Shown one piece after another: positions 12,401-25,400 of a DNA stretch of 64,000 nt. Source of the stretch: Vanessa cardui (Eukaryota > Arthropoda > Insecta > Lepidoptera > Nymphalidae); contig NC_061128.1 in the NCBI RefSeq assembly GCF_905220365.1, positions 6,634,001 through 6,698,000 on the forward strand. The letters run 5' to 3'. The notes beneath the pieces were generated by a model. The model had not been told where the DNA came from. It saw only the letters and a program-made list of their open reading frames with translations, and did no database searches. Numbering within the stretch: the stretch's first letter is position 1; each line of letters opens with the position of its first letter. The translations under genes and the position numbers were made by a program.

Positions 12401-13713
12401 TCATCTGATGATACCATCTATAGAGAAAAATATTTTGTGATATTAATATTAATCATTAAAGTTTCAATTCAAAATCATACATGATACATTACATACAATT
12501 GGGATGTTGAGGTATCGCAAGGCTGTTCTAAGGCAAGAATGTAATCCTGTTGGAGGGACCCACCAAACTTTTGGTGGTGGGGTGCCTTTTGTTACAATAT
12601 GTCGTAGCACCTGCAAAGACCAAGTTAAGTTTAATTGTTATCAAATATATTAAATAGTAAAATGTATTAAAATTTTACTTACAGAGTTAACTCTCTGTCT
12701 ATATGTTGATTGAGTTTGGATCCAGTGTTGTGGTAAAGCTGGAGGTGTGGGGTGGGCTCCATTGAAGCAAACACATAAAGCCACTTGATGCTCTGCTAAT
12801 GCTTGTGCCAAAGTTGTGAGAAATTGAACACAACGGGCCCATTGACCACCACATGCCCAATCTAAATTTAGATAAATTAAAAAAAAATTAGTTATCAAAC
12901 ATCATATAGTAGATCATTTTTTTAATTTGATAACTTATTTAATTAAAAATATAAAATTTAAATCTACAAGTTCAATAATATTTTAAAAATAAATAAAATA
13001 TGTACTATTATTATATGATAAAATAACAGGCAAATATTTTAGTTAGTGTTAAAAGTTATGATATCAATCTCAAATTGCAAGTGCACTGCGTCTATGGATG
13101 CCAATGACAGTTCAATACCATTATTTTGATTTATTTAAAACAAAATAGATATTGATTTAGTAAATGGAACAATTGTATAATTTCTTGCTAGAGTAATTTG
13201 TGCTTGACGGCAGTGCAGTTTGTGAATTAATGATACTACTAAACATTTTCATTTATAAATATTAATATTACAAAATTTGGGTAATCAATCATATTATTTG
13301 AAAGCTCACATAGATGTGCTCAAAAATATAACTAGCAAGGCACACCATTAAATAATATAATAATAATCAATGCAACATAGTTAATAATTAATCTTCATTC
13401 TTTGCTAATTTTAAGCCCAGGCAGAATCTTTAGTTATTTAAAATAATAACAAAGTCAATTTACAAATCTACCTTCATAAGATCTGACTGTTAAGAATATG
13501 TAATTCAATGTATTTTCTGAAAACATTTAACTTGCAAAAATATATGGATATAACTCAAAAATTACCTGAAAAATATCCTCCGTATAAACGATCTAAGCAC
13601 CCTTCTGCGTCTAGTACTAATCGAAATCCACCAGGATGAGTTCTAGCGACTCGAAACAAGTCAACACCTACACCCTCGTTTTCTAAAAATATTTGTAGAT
13701 CTTGAATACCCAT
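6465..13713 (-). CDS. FAM120A: FAM120A-like (constitutive coactivator of PPAR-gamma-like) protein, 16 coding exons
   Basis: Predicted exons, minus strand: 13566-13713, 12683-12861, 12497-12610, 12271-12417, 12026-12187, 11744-11939, 11547-11656, 11060-11293, 10642-10924, 10398-10557, 9848-9959, 8286-8504, 7834-8037, 7217-7392, 6706-6794, 6465-6613. All junctions are GT-AG and phases agree, giving 893 residues. Family features seen: N-terminal XPG/PIN-like domain starting MGIQDLQIFLEN with LVLDAEGCLDRLYGG at about residues 34-48, then WACGGQW, the KGTPPPKVWWVPP block, HCQEVVGLCRE, and AALLGG. The later part has RGVQLGALVMAG, WLYFDGKLLQ, VERMRKAILEGL and LEIAGVVVGQW, followed by an RGG-rich RNA-binding stretch at about 773-786 and a lysine-rich tail. 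In mammals the protein binds RNA and acts as a cytoplasmic scaffold; vertebrate forms are about 1,100 residues. Retention of intron 14 would end the protein early at 7192. Confidence 0.9.
7454..7707. mobile_element. 254-bp MITE with perfect 23-bp terminal inverted repeats and AAGT target duplication
   Basis: The ends at 7454-7476 and 7685-7707 are perfect inverted copies beginning CGACGGGTCCCAAGAAC. Directly outside both ends lies the same tetranucleotide AAGT (7450-7453 and 7708-7711), a 4-bp target site duplication. The interior has no coding capacity. This is the layout of a non-autonomous DNA transposon. It sits in the intron between exons 13 and 14 of the FAM120 gene. The superfamily is not clear: 4-bp duplications occur in several groups and the ends are not TTAA. 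Confidence 0.85.
8531..8917. repeat. Tandem repeat, four copies of a 96-bp unit
   Basis: Copies begin at 8531, 8627, 8723 and 8819, an exact 96-bp period; the first three are nearly identical and the last is slightly diverged. Each unit starts ATTTATGTTTCGTATAAG and carries an AACCTAACCCTAAC motif that resembles the insect telomere repeat (CCTAA)n. The array is in an intron of the FAM120 gene and begins 27 bp from the acceptor of exon 12. Confidence 0.95.
9052..9356 (-). mobile_element. tRNA-derived SINE, copy 1 (minus orientation)
   Basis: The minus strand starts with a tRNA-like head (GATGGCCCAGTGGTTAGAA, then a box-B-like GGGTTCAAACCC) and ends in a GCTGTTGTTGTT tail. An 11-bp direct repeat, GTTTACTCCTA, flanks it at 9041-9051 and 9357-9367. 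Two further copies are at about 35299 and 59670. It lies inside a FAM120 intron. Confidence 0.85.
9597..9800 (-). repeat. Dispersed lepidopteran repeat, copy A
   Basis: This stretch shares ordered similarity, in inverted orientation, with 49488-49680: GGCTGTTTGT-like edge, AACCTCTAAAATTATCAGT, a shared TTCTCTACTA-like block and a segment matching the complement of ATGCGGTTTATTT. It is a degenerate dispersed repeat whose class I cannot assign; no coding capacity is visible. Confidence 0.5.
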
Positions 13714-15222
13714 GGTCGTCGGCTAGTAAAATCGTCTAAAAATTCGATCGAACGGGTTCGCCTCAACTAATTAAGCGTTCTGTAAAAGATAGAATTTCTT
13801 TGGTGTAAATCAATTATAATATACTCCATTTTGAGAATGACAAGGATACAGTTGTTTCTTTTAACAGCAATAAATTATTAGATTAGTAAAAAAAAAACAT
13901 GCACAAGACGGAATACATAACCGGCACGTTTTCATATTTAATTTTAGTTAAAATACAATGAATCGCGTTTATTGTGTAGTAAAAATTATATTTCTATAAG
14001 CTAAAGAAAAAAATTTCAAAGGACATCATGTACGAACCTTATTTCAAAATACCATGCCAACAGTGAATTACGGCAGCCGAAAGTTGGAAACGGAAGCCAT
14101 TTGTAATTTTGTAATTTTCTAATCCTTCCCTGCTCAGTGCTCGATGTTCGTCTTCACAGATAATGTACAACTTATTGATTGATATACCATAATAAAACTT
14201 TGAACACTATATATAGTATACGTCATTGAAAATATAAATATAAACCGTATTTAACTAAACTTCCTTATACAGCTTTATGCTATAAGATAAATAAATATGT
14301 TCCTAATAAAAAAAAATGTTTTTTAAATTTAAACATTTTTTTTTTACTGTACGATATTATAGTCTAACAGTACCTCTCACTGTAAGTATACTAGACTCAG
14401 ATTTAAATTACTCAAATTATGAAATAAAAACTCTTAAAAATATTTCCAAATTCACTTTCATTCGCCCTCTATAGTGATTCATTTTTAAAATATCTTAATC
14501 TGCTGTCTTCAAATTTTTGTCATAACTCTACAATTTAAACGATAACTTATCGTAGAATCTTTTATTTCTTATATAATTCGATGTGAAGATTGAATTTTGA
14601 AAAAAATCTTGGAGCTCGCTACGTTGTATGAGAAATTACAGTGCAAAATTTGACTTAGGGCTAGATACAGGCCAATTAAAATTGTTATTAAGCAATTTAC
14701 TTTTATCCCCAAGACTATTAATTATTGTCGCTTTAGTATCCCTTTAGTTTTAAATACAAACTTTATATCTCTATATATCAACATTAGTTCCTGGTTTCAA
14801 GGAATTATATTTAAAAAAGAATTAATATATCCTCGCAGTGAAAAGACGATTTTTTGCATAATTTTATAATTTCTTAATATGCAAGCTTCATAATATAAAA
14901 GTGTATGGCATGATTTATTCAAAAAAAAAAGTAAATTTTGACGTTAGCTAAGTTAGAGATATAGATAATATCATAATAGCGTCACTCGCCTTGTCATTCG
15001 TTGTCTAGGTATGTGATGATTGGGCGTTGTAAAACTAAAAAAATACTAATAATGTGTTTTCACTGTATCAAAAATATAGCTTATTGTTACTTTTAACCGA
15101 AAGTATAAAATCTAGTCTGAATATAGCTTTGGAATAGCTTAAAATGCTATAAAGAATCGCATCAATAACTAGTGGAAATACATTTCATAAATTGATTTCT
15201 AAGGAGTTAAAAAAAACTAACA
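13714..15222. promoter_or_regulatory. Shared upstream region of FAM120 (minus) and Di-Ras (plus)
   Basis: The two genes are divergent, so both promoters should lie here. On the minus side a splice acceptor TTTTACAG at about 13780-13787 precedes a 66-nt leader (13714-13779), and a donor at 14037 could end a non-coding first exon upstream of 14038. That candidate exon contains an upstream ATG with a short ORF. No clear TATA box or other core element was identified for either gene. This is inference from splice-like signals only. Confidence 0.35.
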
Positions 15223-16858
15223 ATGCCAGAGCAAAGCAACGATTACCGGGTTGTTGTGTTTGGTGCTGGAGGTGTAGGAAAAAGTTCTTTAGTGCTACGA
15301 TTTGTTAAAGGCACGTTTCGGGAATCCTACATACCTACCATAGAAGACACTTATAGACAAGTAAGATTATTTTTTATGTATATTGTTTGCAATTTAGTAT
15401 AGTTCATAATTAACTTAACTTTGAAACCTAAAACTATACAACATTTTTTTTATTTATATGACAAATAATACTTATAACATTTTTCAATCAGTATCATATT
15501 TTTGTGAGTTACACTGCTTATATTCCCTTAGCTTAAGTCCTCAAAATCATACATAGGTCTGTGTTAAAATTGTTAATGATCTTTTACTCTCGCAATATTG
15601 CCAACTTCCTTTAAAATATTATTGGCTATAAGCCAATAAAGTATCTTGAAAATGTCCTTTGCAGGACTATGTTCCAAATTGTATACTTGAAATCTCATAT
15701 AATGTATTTATAGTATTATTTCTTATATAATAGTTAAAACATAAACATTTTAAAAAATAGCAAAAAAAGATAAAACTAAATATGATTATGACATACACAC
15801 AAAACATCATAGAAGTATTTTAAAAGTAATGAATAGGATATATATAAATCATTGAATTTTCAGGTTATAAGCAGCAACAAAACAATTTGTACTCTCCAAA
15901 TTACTGATACAACAGGATCTCACCAGTTTCCAGCTATGCAAAGATTATCTATAAGTAAGGTAAGAATTCATTAAATATCATACTAATTTTTGTCTACAAA
16001 ATTTGTAACTTATTTTGTTAATATATTGACTTTTAAATACAGATATAAAATGTAATTTCTCATATTGTGATCCTTATATTACAGGGTCATGCATTCATTC
16101 TTGTATATTCAGTCAGCAGTCGACAATCATTGGAAGAATTAAAACCAATATGGCAGACAATAAAAGAAATTAAAGGTACAGAATTGCCAAATATTCCAGT
16201 GATGCTTGCTGGAAACAAATGTGATGAGAGTCCGGAAATACGAGAGGTTTCAGCTGCTGAAGGGCAAGCACAAGCACAAACATGGGGAGTTTCATTTATG
16301 GAAACCTCTGCTAAAACAAATCATAATGTTACTCAGCTCTTTCAGGTAAAATACATTTTGAATTTACTTTTTTTTTAAGTATTTCACAGAAAGTTTTTTT
16401 TGTATTAGTATAAAGGGTCTTCTAAAATTACGTAGGCTTCTTAACATTTGTAAGATTGTTGTTAAACAATCTTAAAGCTTATCTTTTATTAAATTATATT
16501 TTTATAAACCAATAAGACATTGACATTTTAATTTTAATGAATATTATTTCAATGTGTAATTTCCTTTCATTATTAGCAATGAATTAATAAATTGATTAAA
16601 AAAAAATATATATATTTTACTAATGATATTTATTAGTATTGTAAATTATGTTTCATGTTATGTGCTATGGGTTAGAGCTTTATACAAATTGGTAAATACT
16701 TTAATCATATTAAAACATTTCAGGAACTTTTGAATATGGAAAAAAACAGAAATGTCTCATTACAAGTTGATGGTAAAGGAAAGAAGAAGAAAGAGAAGGT
16801 GGTTAAAGAAGGTGGTGAAGCATCTGCCAGTGGAAGAGAGAAATGCCTTGTCATGTAA
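15223..16858 (+). CDS. DIRAS2: Di-Ras family small GTPase
   Basis: Four exons, 15223-15360, 15864-15959, 16085-16345 and 16724-16858, with GT-AG junctions and consistent phase, give 209 residues. Di-Ras proteins are membrane-anchored Ras-like GTPases with low intrinsic GTPase activity, best known from neurons. Motifs: P-loop GAGGVGKS at residues 14-21, effector region YIPTIEDTYRQ, the Di-Ras-specific switch II DTTGSH in place of the usual DTAGQE, NKCD, and ETSAK. The C terminus has a lysine-rich stretch and a CAAX box, CLVM, for prenylation. The missing Gln of DTAGQE is normal for this subfamily and explains its mostly GTP-bound state. Length is near the family norm of about 198. The subtype (1 or 2) cannot be fixed; insects have one such gene as far as I know. 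Confidence 0.93.
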
Positions 16859-19800
16859 TGGAAATAATTATTTTTTATCTCATTTATTATTAGTTTCAAG
16901 TAATAAGCAACATTGCGTAATACATGACAATATAATAACCATTTTATGTAATGAGGTAGCATAGGTTAATAAGCTAATAATTATTGCTTTTAAAAATATG
17001 GTCAGTCTAATAATTGAAACTTTTTTTAAAGCTAACATGCAGTCAATCAATACTTGCAAGTATAATATTATGCTATTTATATATTTGTTGTAGTTTTTTT
17101 AGTATTGTTATGAAAAATAATCATTTAATGGTAATAGTTGATATTATAAAATATATCTCTATTGGAGGGAATTCATTTGTGAAAACAATGGACAATCATA
17201 TTCATATTTTTTAAGTTTTGTTGCTTAGAATGTTAATTTTTATTTTCTGCTACAAGATATACTAAATACTTGAATTTAATATAGTAAAATTGAAGAAACC
17301 AATCCATTAAAAAAGTTTTTATTTTAACATTTATAGATTCAATTATCATTTGCATGTAATGTTGTTTATTACTTGTATTCAATTTTAAATATGCTGTATT
17401 TTTTATTCTAGTCAACATAATGTTTAAAAGGATTTATTACATTGCATTTAATTAGGAAAAAAAAGTTATTATTACGCCTATTATGTCATTGGTTCTATTG
17501 TGATGGATTAACTCATCATCTTCTAAATTTATATTTTGCTAATAATAAGAATTGTTTTATTTACACTAGTTGCATAATACATAATATAATGACTGATGTG
17601 ACACTAAAGGAGTGACAATTCCATATGTTAGTGTGAAAAATACAACGAAATCAAGTCTGTAGGACTTAATGTTATTGAATTGTGTGCTGATTTATATGAA
17701 CAGTCATGATGCATTTTTATAAATAAGTATGTTTTGAATATTTAGTACCTGAAATATTTTTTAATGGCTTTTTTGCATATTTAAAGGGTAATAAATTTGC
17801 TCTATATCTATATCTTATTTCTGACAGTGATAATGATTTTTTTATGGAAAAATATACATATGCAAAGTATTTTCAGTGTTAATTTTATATATTTTATTTG
17901 GATTAGTCATCATATTTATTTATTTCGAATCGCCCTTGTGATGGTCTTATAATACAATTGTGTTAATGTGGTTTTTTTAATTGATCTCAAACTCTATTTT
18001 TTTTTAGTTATTTGTATAAGTAACATTGTTATTGTTAGGTATATAAGAATACTATTAATTTGCAAATGAAAAATTGTAAGGATGTCATTGCGAGATTTAC
18101 AAAGAATGTGCCAAAAAATGTTAATTTATATTATATTTATATACATTAACGTTTGATTATTATACTTAAAAGTTTAATTAGTATAAAATTGGCGAAAAGT
18201 TAGATGAAAATCATTTGAGAGTGTTTTCAATTATAATTTTAATATGTTTTATTATTCAACTGCTTTTTATGAATACACTAAGTCCACAAGGAGTATCACA
18301 TAATATTCTAACATGTGCAAATTTAAAATAATAATAATTGTATACAGTTTCCTAAAAGGCTAATTTAAATAATTTTGAAGAATTTTCATTGACAAAATGG
18401 TCATTGGTTATTGAAGGGTGATGTCGCTATAAATGATCGGATGTTCCCTTGCCATATTTAGAAACTAGCGCTAAATCTCGCAATGACATTTTTTGTTAGT
18501 ATTGTTTATTAACTTATGCATAACTGCATACAATAAAAATAACTTATATAATTATTGTAAAAGTAGCTGTCGCTAGTTTTTAATTCACTTTATTTAATAT
18601 CGTTCACTTACATATCCAATTAGAATTGTCCATAGTTTAAAAAATTATCTAGTCTATTATCCTTATCACGCAACTTATAGTGAGGTTATCTTTAGGAAAG
18701 TATGTTATTATAGGAAGGTTAAATTTGTATGAGATTGTTTAGACCGTGCGTTAATGAGATTTAATTCCAAATGAGCTATTCATTTAATTATTATCGTATA
18801 AATTATAAAAATAATAATTTGCTCGTATTTCTATTTTATAATGTGCTTTGCTTTCAGCATGATTTAAAATTTAGATTTAAAACAAAAAAAAAGATTGTTA
18901 CATTGTTGAAACTGGACCAAAGTTGTTTGATGTTGGTTGAGGTATTTTTACCGTAATTTAATTTGAATGTAAACGTTGATATATTGTAGTCGGTACTCAT
19001 ATAATAACGTCTAGGATACACATGTGTCAAACTTGAAAAAGTGGACTGGGATGTTGGATGACAAATTGTTACTGACAATAATATTTTATTTATTTATTTT
19101 TAAAACACTACTATTTTGTGATTTTTGTGAAAGTAAATCACATCTAATAATTCTGACATTCTTAAATGTTCAAGAAATGACTGCTATAAGAAAACCTATG
19201 AATGCTGGCAAATATGTTAATAATGATGCAGGAATCATATGACCTAAATACATATACTATAATATTTAATGCATCTATAAAGCTGCCTGCATAATCGTTT
19301 TCTGCACTTTGACACCTTGAATGAAAAAAATCATATTGATCTGTTGAGTAGTTAAGACGTGGAAGTATAACAAACAAACTCACATTCGCATTTATAATAA
19401 GGAATGACATGAGTACGAATGAGTATTGCCCAATACTCGTATGCCATTAATCGACTTTGACGCATATGTATCCTAAACTTAAATGAAAATGTTTTTATCA
19501 AGCTCAATCATGTAATATTATTAAATAATCATTATATTTATTCGTAACCTAAACATATATCATGCCTTGGGTTACCTATTTAATAAATGAATTTATGTAT
19601 TGTTCAAAAAAGTATTACTACATTATTATCAGGAAAGTATATGTCATTTATATTTAATCAAATGATTATTACTCTAAAGGAAACATCATATTTACATGGT
19701 TGAGCTATTTCCTACTTTTTTCTCTATTTCAACTTCACTTCTTCAACTTTGCAAAATTAACGTATATTTAGACGATTATTGGTCATCTTAAGTCGCAATA

Positions 19801-21579
19801 CAACATTATTACTATCTTAAAAACTATAAAAATAAACAGTTTTTTTGTATAAACTCTAACAGCAACATTATCTTAAATATATGCATTTTCTTATTTGCTA
19901 AAACTTTACTAGTTCAGCTTACTTGTTAAAATATTTTTTCAAAAAATCATAATAAAGTAGCCACACTAGATACTTCACAGATAGTTTCAATTTATATGAT
20001 TACAATTTATAGTATTCTAAATAAATTTCAACTGCTTAGTTGATCTACACTAAAACGCGTGTTTAACAATGCAGCTGTAAAATGAATTTATTGTACAAGT
20101 TTAAAGGGTAGAAATAATTTAGGAGCTTTACTAACTCAAAACTTCTATAATATTATAAAGATTGATTCAAATTCGTTCAGATATAGATATTAGACGAAAC
20201 AACACCAAAATCATGTTAACATCTAAAGGTGCCCAAATAATAATGGCAATAATATTAAAGTAGATGCATAAATGATAAATTAATGTAATGTTTCATAAAT
20301 CATTCAGACACATTTTAACTTATGGTCTTTAAAATATTCTAATTTTAATTACTTAGCTACATTACATCAAAAAGCAAGCAACTAAAAGGATAAATAACTA
20401 CACATAAGTCACCATATATCCTTTTGAATTGTTTTTTTATTTGGGACGAATTCAGTCACTATAAAATGCTTCAATACAAGCAAATAACCTCTATCTACTC
20501 TAGGAATTTCTCTTTAACTATTAAGACATTCAAATTCTATGCCTAAATTTATACTTTAAGTAATTAAATTATAAATTAGTGTTCACATCTATTTAAAATG
20601 GTTCATCTTTGATTAGTCCATATAGATTCTATAGTTAACTAGAGTAGGCTAGTTGAGTATAGTGGCGCCACACGAATATTATGGTTAAAGCTTAGCTGGA
20701 TTTGTGTAAGAGGTATATAATGAAACTTATTAAATCAACCCACAAGTGATAGCTGTACATATTTATAATGTTTTGTTATGTAATCAATTATGGGGTTGCG
20801 AATGTTGGTTGACCAATAGCGTTTAGAATGTAAGAAATTAAATCGAGATTAGAATTTGCTTCTTACTTAGATACTGTTGTATCATTTTTTAATATAAAAT
20901 ATGCTTCTTTTATCTGAACGAAATATTTCTAGTTGATAATATATTTTAATTTTCTTACAACACTACTCACTAAGCATCACAAAAATGAAATAAAAATTAT
21001 CATTAAAAATGTTTATTTATTTACAAACTATATTAAAAAAAAAACATGGTTATTAAAAACATTTGTTACAATACTTAATTAACTTGATTAGACTTCGAAT
21101 TAAATTTACATTTAAAATTAAATAAGTTTTATTTTTATACTATCCCCAAGTTGTATATACAAGGTTATCCATATCACATTTAAAAAAAAGAAAAAATGTG
21201 TGAAAAACAATATGAATAAGTGTTAGTCTCTAAAATGAATTATATACACGAAATATAATGATATAAATATATATATATTCAATAAGTTAAGGATGTATAC
21301 AGCTAAAACTAGACAAACAATAAATTGATTTTTTAAGCAGATTTTAACATATTTTAAGTAAAGATTAACTTTATTACAGATTACTGGAATGCTAAGTTGT
21401 AGTATGACACAACTTAAGATGTAGCATCAGCAAAATTCGTAAAACTGATTACATTCGAATTAAGTACGCTATCCCAAATTATCAATATTAGGTTCTTGTG
21501 TGAATATGATCTTTATTCAAACGCTTAGTTGTGTCATACTATACAAGTTGTTGTTATTCAGATAAAAAAGAGTTTAATT
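16859..21579. other. Long gene-free stretch: Di-Ras 3' UTR, intergenic DNA, CLCC1 3' UTR
   Basis: No supported exon is seen in 4.7 kb. The left part is probably the Di-Ras 3' UTR, with several AATAAA signals; the right end is probably the CLCC1 3' UTR on the minus strand. It contains an 18-bp inverted repeat pair (18082-18099 with 18472-18489) and an imperfect inverted repeat around 21396-21417 with 21523-21547 (core AGTATGACACAACT). Short ORFs here show no family resemblance. Confidence 0.5.
18082..18489. repeat. Inverted repeat pair, 18-bp perfect arms 372 bp apart
   Basis: ATGTCATTGCGAGATTTA at 18082-18099 recurs as its exact reverse complement at 18472-18489. No target duplication flanks the pair, so it is not a clean MITE; it may form a long-range stem in the Di-Ras 3' UTR, or be an eroded transposon. 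Confidence 0.7.
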
Positions 21580-23514
21580 TTAATGAGCATCTCCACTTCC
21601 ATTATGCTTATATGGTTGTAAAATATGGTTATTATTATGACATTCACTTTCATAATTAGGTAATCGTCCGGTACTTGCTGATCTTGTCAATTTTGATTTA
21701 TATGTCAGTGATGGATTGGTGTTTCGTGGTGTACCTCTTTGTTGTATTTGTGAAGAGTTAACAGAATTCAATGCACGTGTGTACACTTCTAAAAGCTTCG
21801 ACAAGTTTTCGCCACTAATTCTATCGGTATTGTCCCTTTGAGGTGCACCAATTGGCTCAGTAACAATGGTATTTTGCATACTTCTATTACGTTGACTTAA
21901 ACCAATACTGAGAATACCCAAAAAACTTAACTTAAATGGAATGTTTAGAATATAATTAAATATTATCATTATCAGCAAAAACACCAGGAGTATCATGAAT
22001 GTAACAACCAGAATTCCATACATTATTTTGTTCAATGGAAACCACAATCCATCTGAAAAAGAAAACAATTCTTAAAATCGCTTAACATAAATATTAAATT
22101 ATAATCATAATGATATTTGATCTAAACTAATATTATAAATGTGATAGTAACTCTGTCAGTTACGCACTGTTACACTTTAACAGGCATGTGGTATGAACCT
22201 AGGACAAGCTACTTTATCATACAAAAAACCTGACAACCATCCCTTAAAACCAGAGCATAGCCTCATGTGACAACCAACATAAAAATAAGTCTTACCAGTA
22301 ATTCCATGAATAATAACTTTAATGGTTTCGCTAATTGTTATCATGGGTTCTGATATCAATGTGGTAAACATACGGATGCCAATTTTGAGTGGATTCATGT
22401 GTTTCAGGAATATAAGAGGATCGGGCGGTGGCACATGACACTCCGTTGTCCAAATGTACCACTTGCAAGTGTTAACAGCAGTTATGAATCTATCGAGTTC
22501 TTGTTTTTCAGCCTCCTAAAATTATTAATAAAACTTAGTATTAAATTCTACATCTTTTTATTATGTTCAATTAGATGATTTGATTGGCTTACCTTATAAG
22601 ATATTAATACTTCATATAAATAAAGACCAATAATTATTAATATTATTACATGTTTATGTGATATATGATTCCACATCCACAATACTGTCAAGATTCCTGC
22701 TGAAATACTTGCAGCCCACATGATGTATGTCTGGAAATAAAATTGACCCTGATTATAAAGTTAAAAAAATTGGAATTCTGCTTTTACTGGACAATAAACT
22801 GCTCAGGTAAGATATAAAAAACAATATCATTTTATAATAGCAGTTACTATTGTAAATATAATATGCTAGTTAATTATATATTTTACTGAATATTTTACCT
22901 TATATTCTGTTAAATAAAGTTGGAAGTATTCACTCCATGCAAGGACAATCTTCTCACTGATACTTGGTTTAATTATAGCTTCCTCTATATATCCAATCGA
23001 ACGTCTATACATATCTTCAGAATATGCAGTATTAGGTTTGATATAACCATCAAGAATATTCCAACGTTCTTCATTATATTTCATATGCAGTGATATGTCA
23101 ATAGAACCATCCTCATTTTTCTGTAAATTTAATATATAAATTTGATTTAGTATTTCATTTTAAACAATTTCCTCATGGTGTGTTTGTTTATTGTTTTGCG
23201 TTATTGTTATAGCTTATGTTAAGTATAAAAACTGCCTAAAATGATCTTGAGCCTTGTTAACATACCTTCATTTGGCCCCCTTTTAAAACAATGGTTAATA
23301 TCCTTTTATAAAACCATTCACCAATACCTATGTTATTGGTAGTTTGTAATTTTCGCTGGGGCTTGTCTTTAAGATCAGGTGGTATATCCTCGTCAATCAC
23401 ATCTGAATTCACATTATTCACGTAGTCCCAAGGCTCTGGGCCTATCTGGATATTACATTTGTTAAGAGCAATATTAACAAATAAAATATAAAATAATATA
23501 TACATTTTCAACAT
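21580..23514 (-). CDS. CLCC1: Chloride channel CLIC-like protein 1
   Basis: Five exons on the minus strand: 23266-23514, 22899-23120, 22593-22730, 22296-22515 and 21580-22052. All junctions are GT-AG and in phase, giving 433 residues. CLCC1 is an ER membrane protein linked to anion flux and ER homeostasis. Seen: an N-terminal signal peptide (MLKMYILFYILFVNIALNKC), an acidic lumenal region (about residues 25-60), a conserved EYFQLYLTEYK before the membrane part, two adjacent hydrophobic segments in exon 3 (about 159-200), the ECHVPPPDP cysteine-proline motif and a third long hydrophobic segment in exon 5. The C-terminal tail is polar and low complexity, ending in a His/Asn-rich part. It is shorter than the mammalian protein (about 550), mostly in the tail. 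The assignment rests on layout and the exon 4 motif. Confidence 0.85.
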
Positions 23515-25400
23515 GATTGAACTTTAGAATGCTTCTTTTTTTCAAAAAATCTTCACATGGGTACTTTTCACGGTCCTAAATATTAATATTCAAGTTATTA
23601 TTATTAAGTTTGAGGCGAACGTTGACGACATGCATTTGAAAAATAATAAAATGTCAAAACACGAAACTTTAGTTAAATGTCAATACCATCCTTTATTTTG
23701 ACTTTGCCTTAAATATTTGCCTTTGCCTACAAAGGTGACGTAACACGATACGAATTAAAAAAAGTTATTCGGTTTTGCATACCAATACAAATACCTAAAA
23801 TCTAAATTTTTTAATTAATTTCATTCATTTCATATTTTAAAATTTAATCATATGGCAGTTTGTCCAATTAAAAAAATGTCTGATCGTTAATAAAACTAAA
23901 TAAAAAGTAAGACAAAAATCCTTAAAAAAATATAGACCGTTATTAGTAATTATTCATAAGCGTAGGTAAAGCGTGGGTAGCTTTGTAGGCGGACAAACTA
24001 ATGGGCCTACAATAGCCATAGCCTTATGGCTGAGGCTATTGTTAATCTTTTTTTATTTGTATGTGTGTAGTATTATAATGACATTTATGACATAATACTA
24101 ATATTAAGAGAAAATTTATAATTTTTTTATCTATACTCCAGCCTAATTCGATGTGGAATGTTTAATAACAAAGCGTTGCTTAGCAACCAACGTCAGGCAG
24201 ATGCTCAAAACATTTTTAGAAATATGTACAACAATTATTTTTGATGTTAATAAAAATTAAATCTGATGATTAATAATAAAATATTTAAGACAAAGGACTA
24301 AGCGCATTCTTGGTTATAATTATAATACTTATGATCATCTGGAATAATGTAGATCTCAAAAATAATACCTCCAATTTTAAAATGATATCAGAAATTACCT
24401 CGTAGTTATATAATTCGCTTTATTAACTTTATCTATCGCCTCCCAAACGACAGGACTCATTAAGATTAATTTGAAACAGTGATTTAGTGCTATATTTATG
24501 CTAGCCAAAACAAGATATCTTTTTTTAATCTATGTCTAATGAAACATTGTGTGTAATGTTAACATTCTTAACCTGTTGTGGTTATACTACCATTATAATA
24601 CGACTAAAAATATACTCCACCAATTACGAAGAGCCTGTATCGCTATTATATACCTTCCTAAATCTGCCAATTGCTTAAAAACACTCCAAATGTTACAAAC
24701 CTGCGATTTCTTTACGTCAGTATTAAAATATAGGGTTGTTAGTTTTGTAATTATATTATAGTGGTAATTAAAATTTTTTAAACTTTTATTTTAAGCTAAT
24801 TTTCATATAAATTATGTATTGACCGGCTAAATAAAATTTTTGGATTCTGTACTAAATTAAAATTCTTGTCTTTAAACAGGAAATTGTGTTATAATGAATA
24901 TAGTTGTAATTATAATAATTATTATTTTTTATTAAGAGTGTATCAACCCTAATTATGATGACACATGGTTTGTTTACTAAAATTCCAGATCGAATGTGGC
25001 TGGAGTATAGAGCCTTTCCTACGTGACATTGACGAAATAATCTTTGCCCTGCCGGCAAAGAATTGAGTACCTATCTAGAGCCTAGAGTTACCTACGTCTA
25101 TTTGTTAAATAATAAATTAAGTGTCAACTGTCAACTGTCAAAAGTTTTGTCAACTAGCGCGCTACTAGCTTAGCTTAGTAAGCTAATAGTTATAGTTATT
25201 ACGCCTGATATACTGATACGCCTAAAACTATATTTTAATATAATTATTTTTGAATTAAATTATTCTGTTAAAGTGGTTACTCTTTTCAGATCTGGCACTC
25301 GTATCAAGAAGGGGTTGTAAGCTAAATACATTAATAAAATTTATAAAACTCAGCAAGTCCTGGAAAAGAGTTAGGATTTCTTGTTTATAATCTTATAAAA
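23515..25400. other. CLCC1-IntS12 divergent intergenic region
   Basis: No coding exon or recognised transposon is seen. It separates two divergent genes and so should hold both promoters. A small stem is possible at about 24011-24042 (CAATAGCC pairing with GGCTATTG). Near 25121-25150 there are short GTCAACT repeats just upstream of the IntS12 leader. Nothing else is identifiable. Confidence 0.45.

Noticed and set aside
24549..25058. Short ORFs between CLCC1 and IntS12
   Set aside because: Composition is that of AT-rich noise, with no splice partners or motifs.
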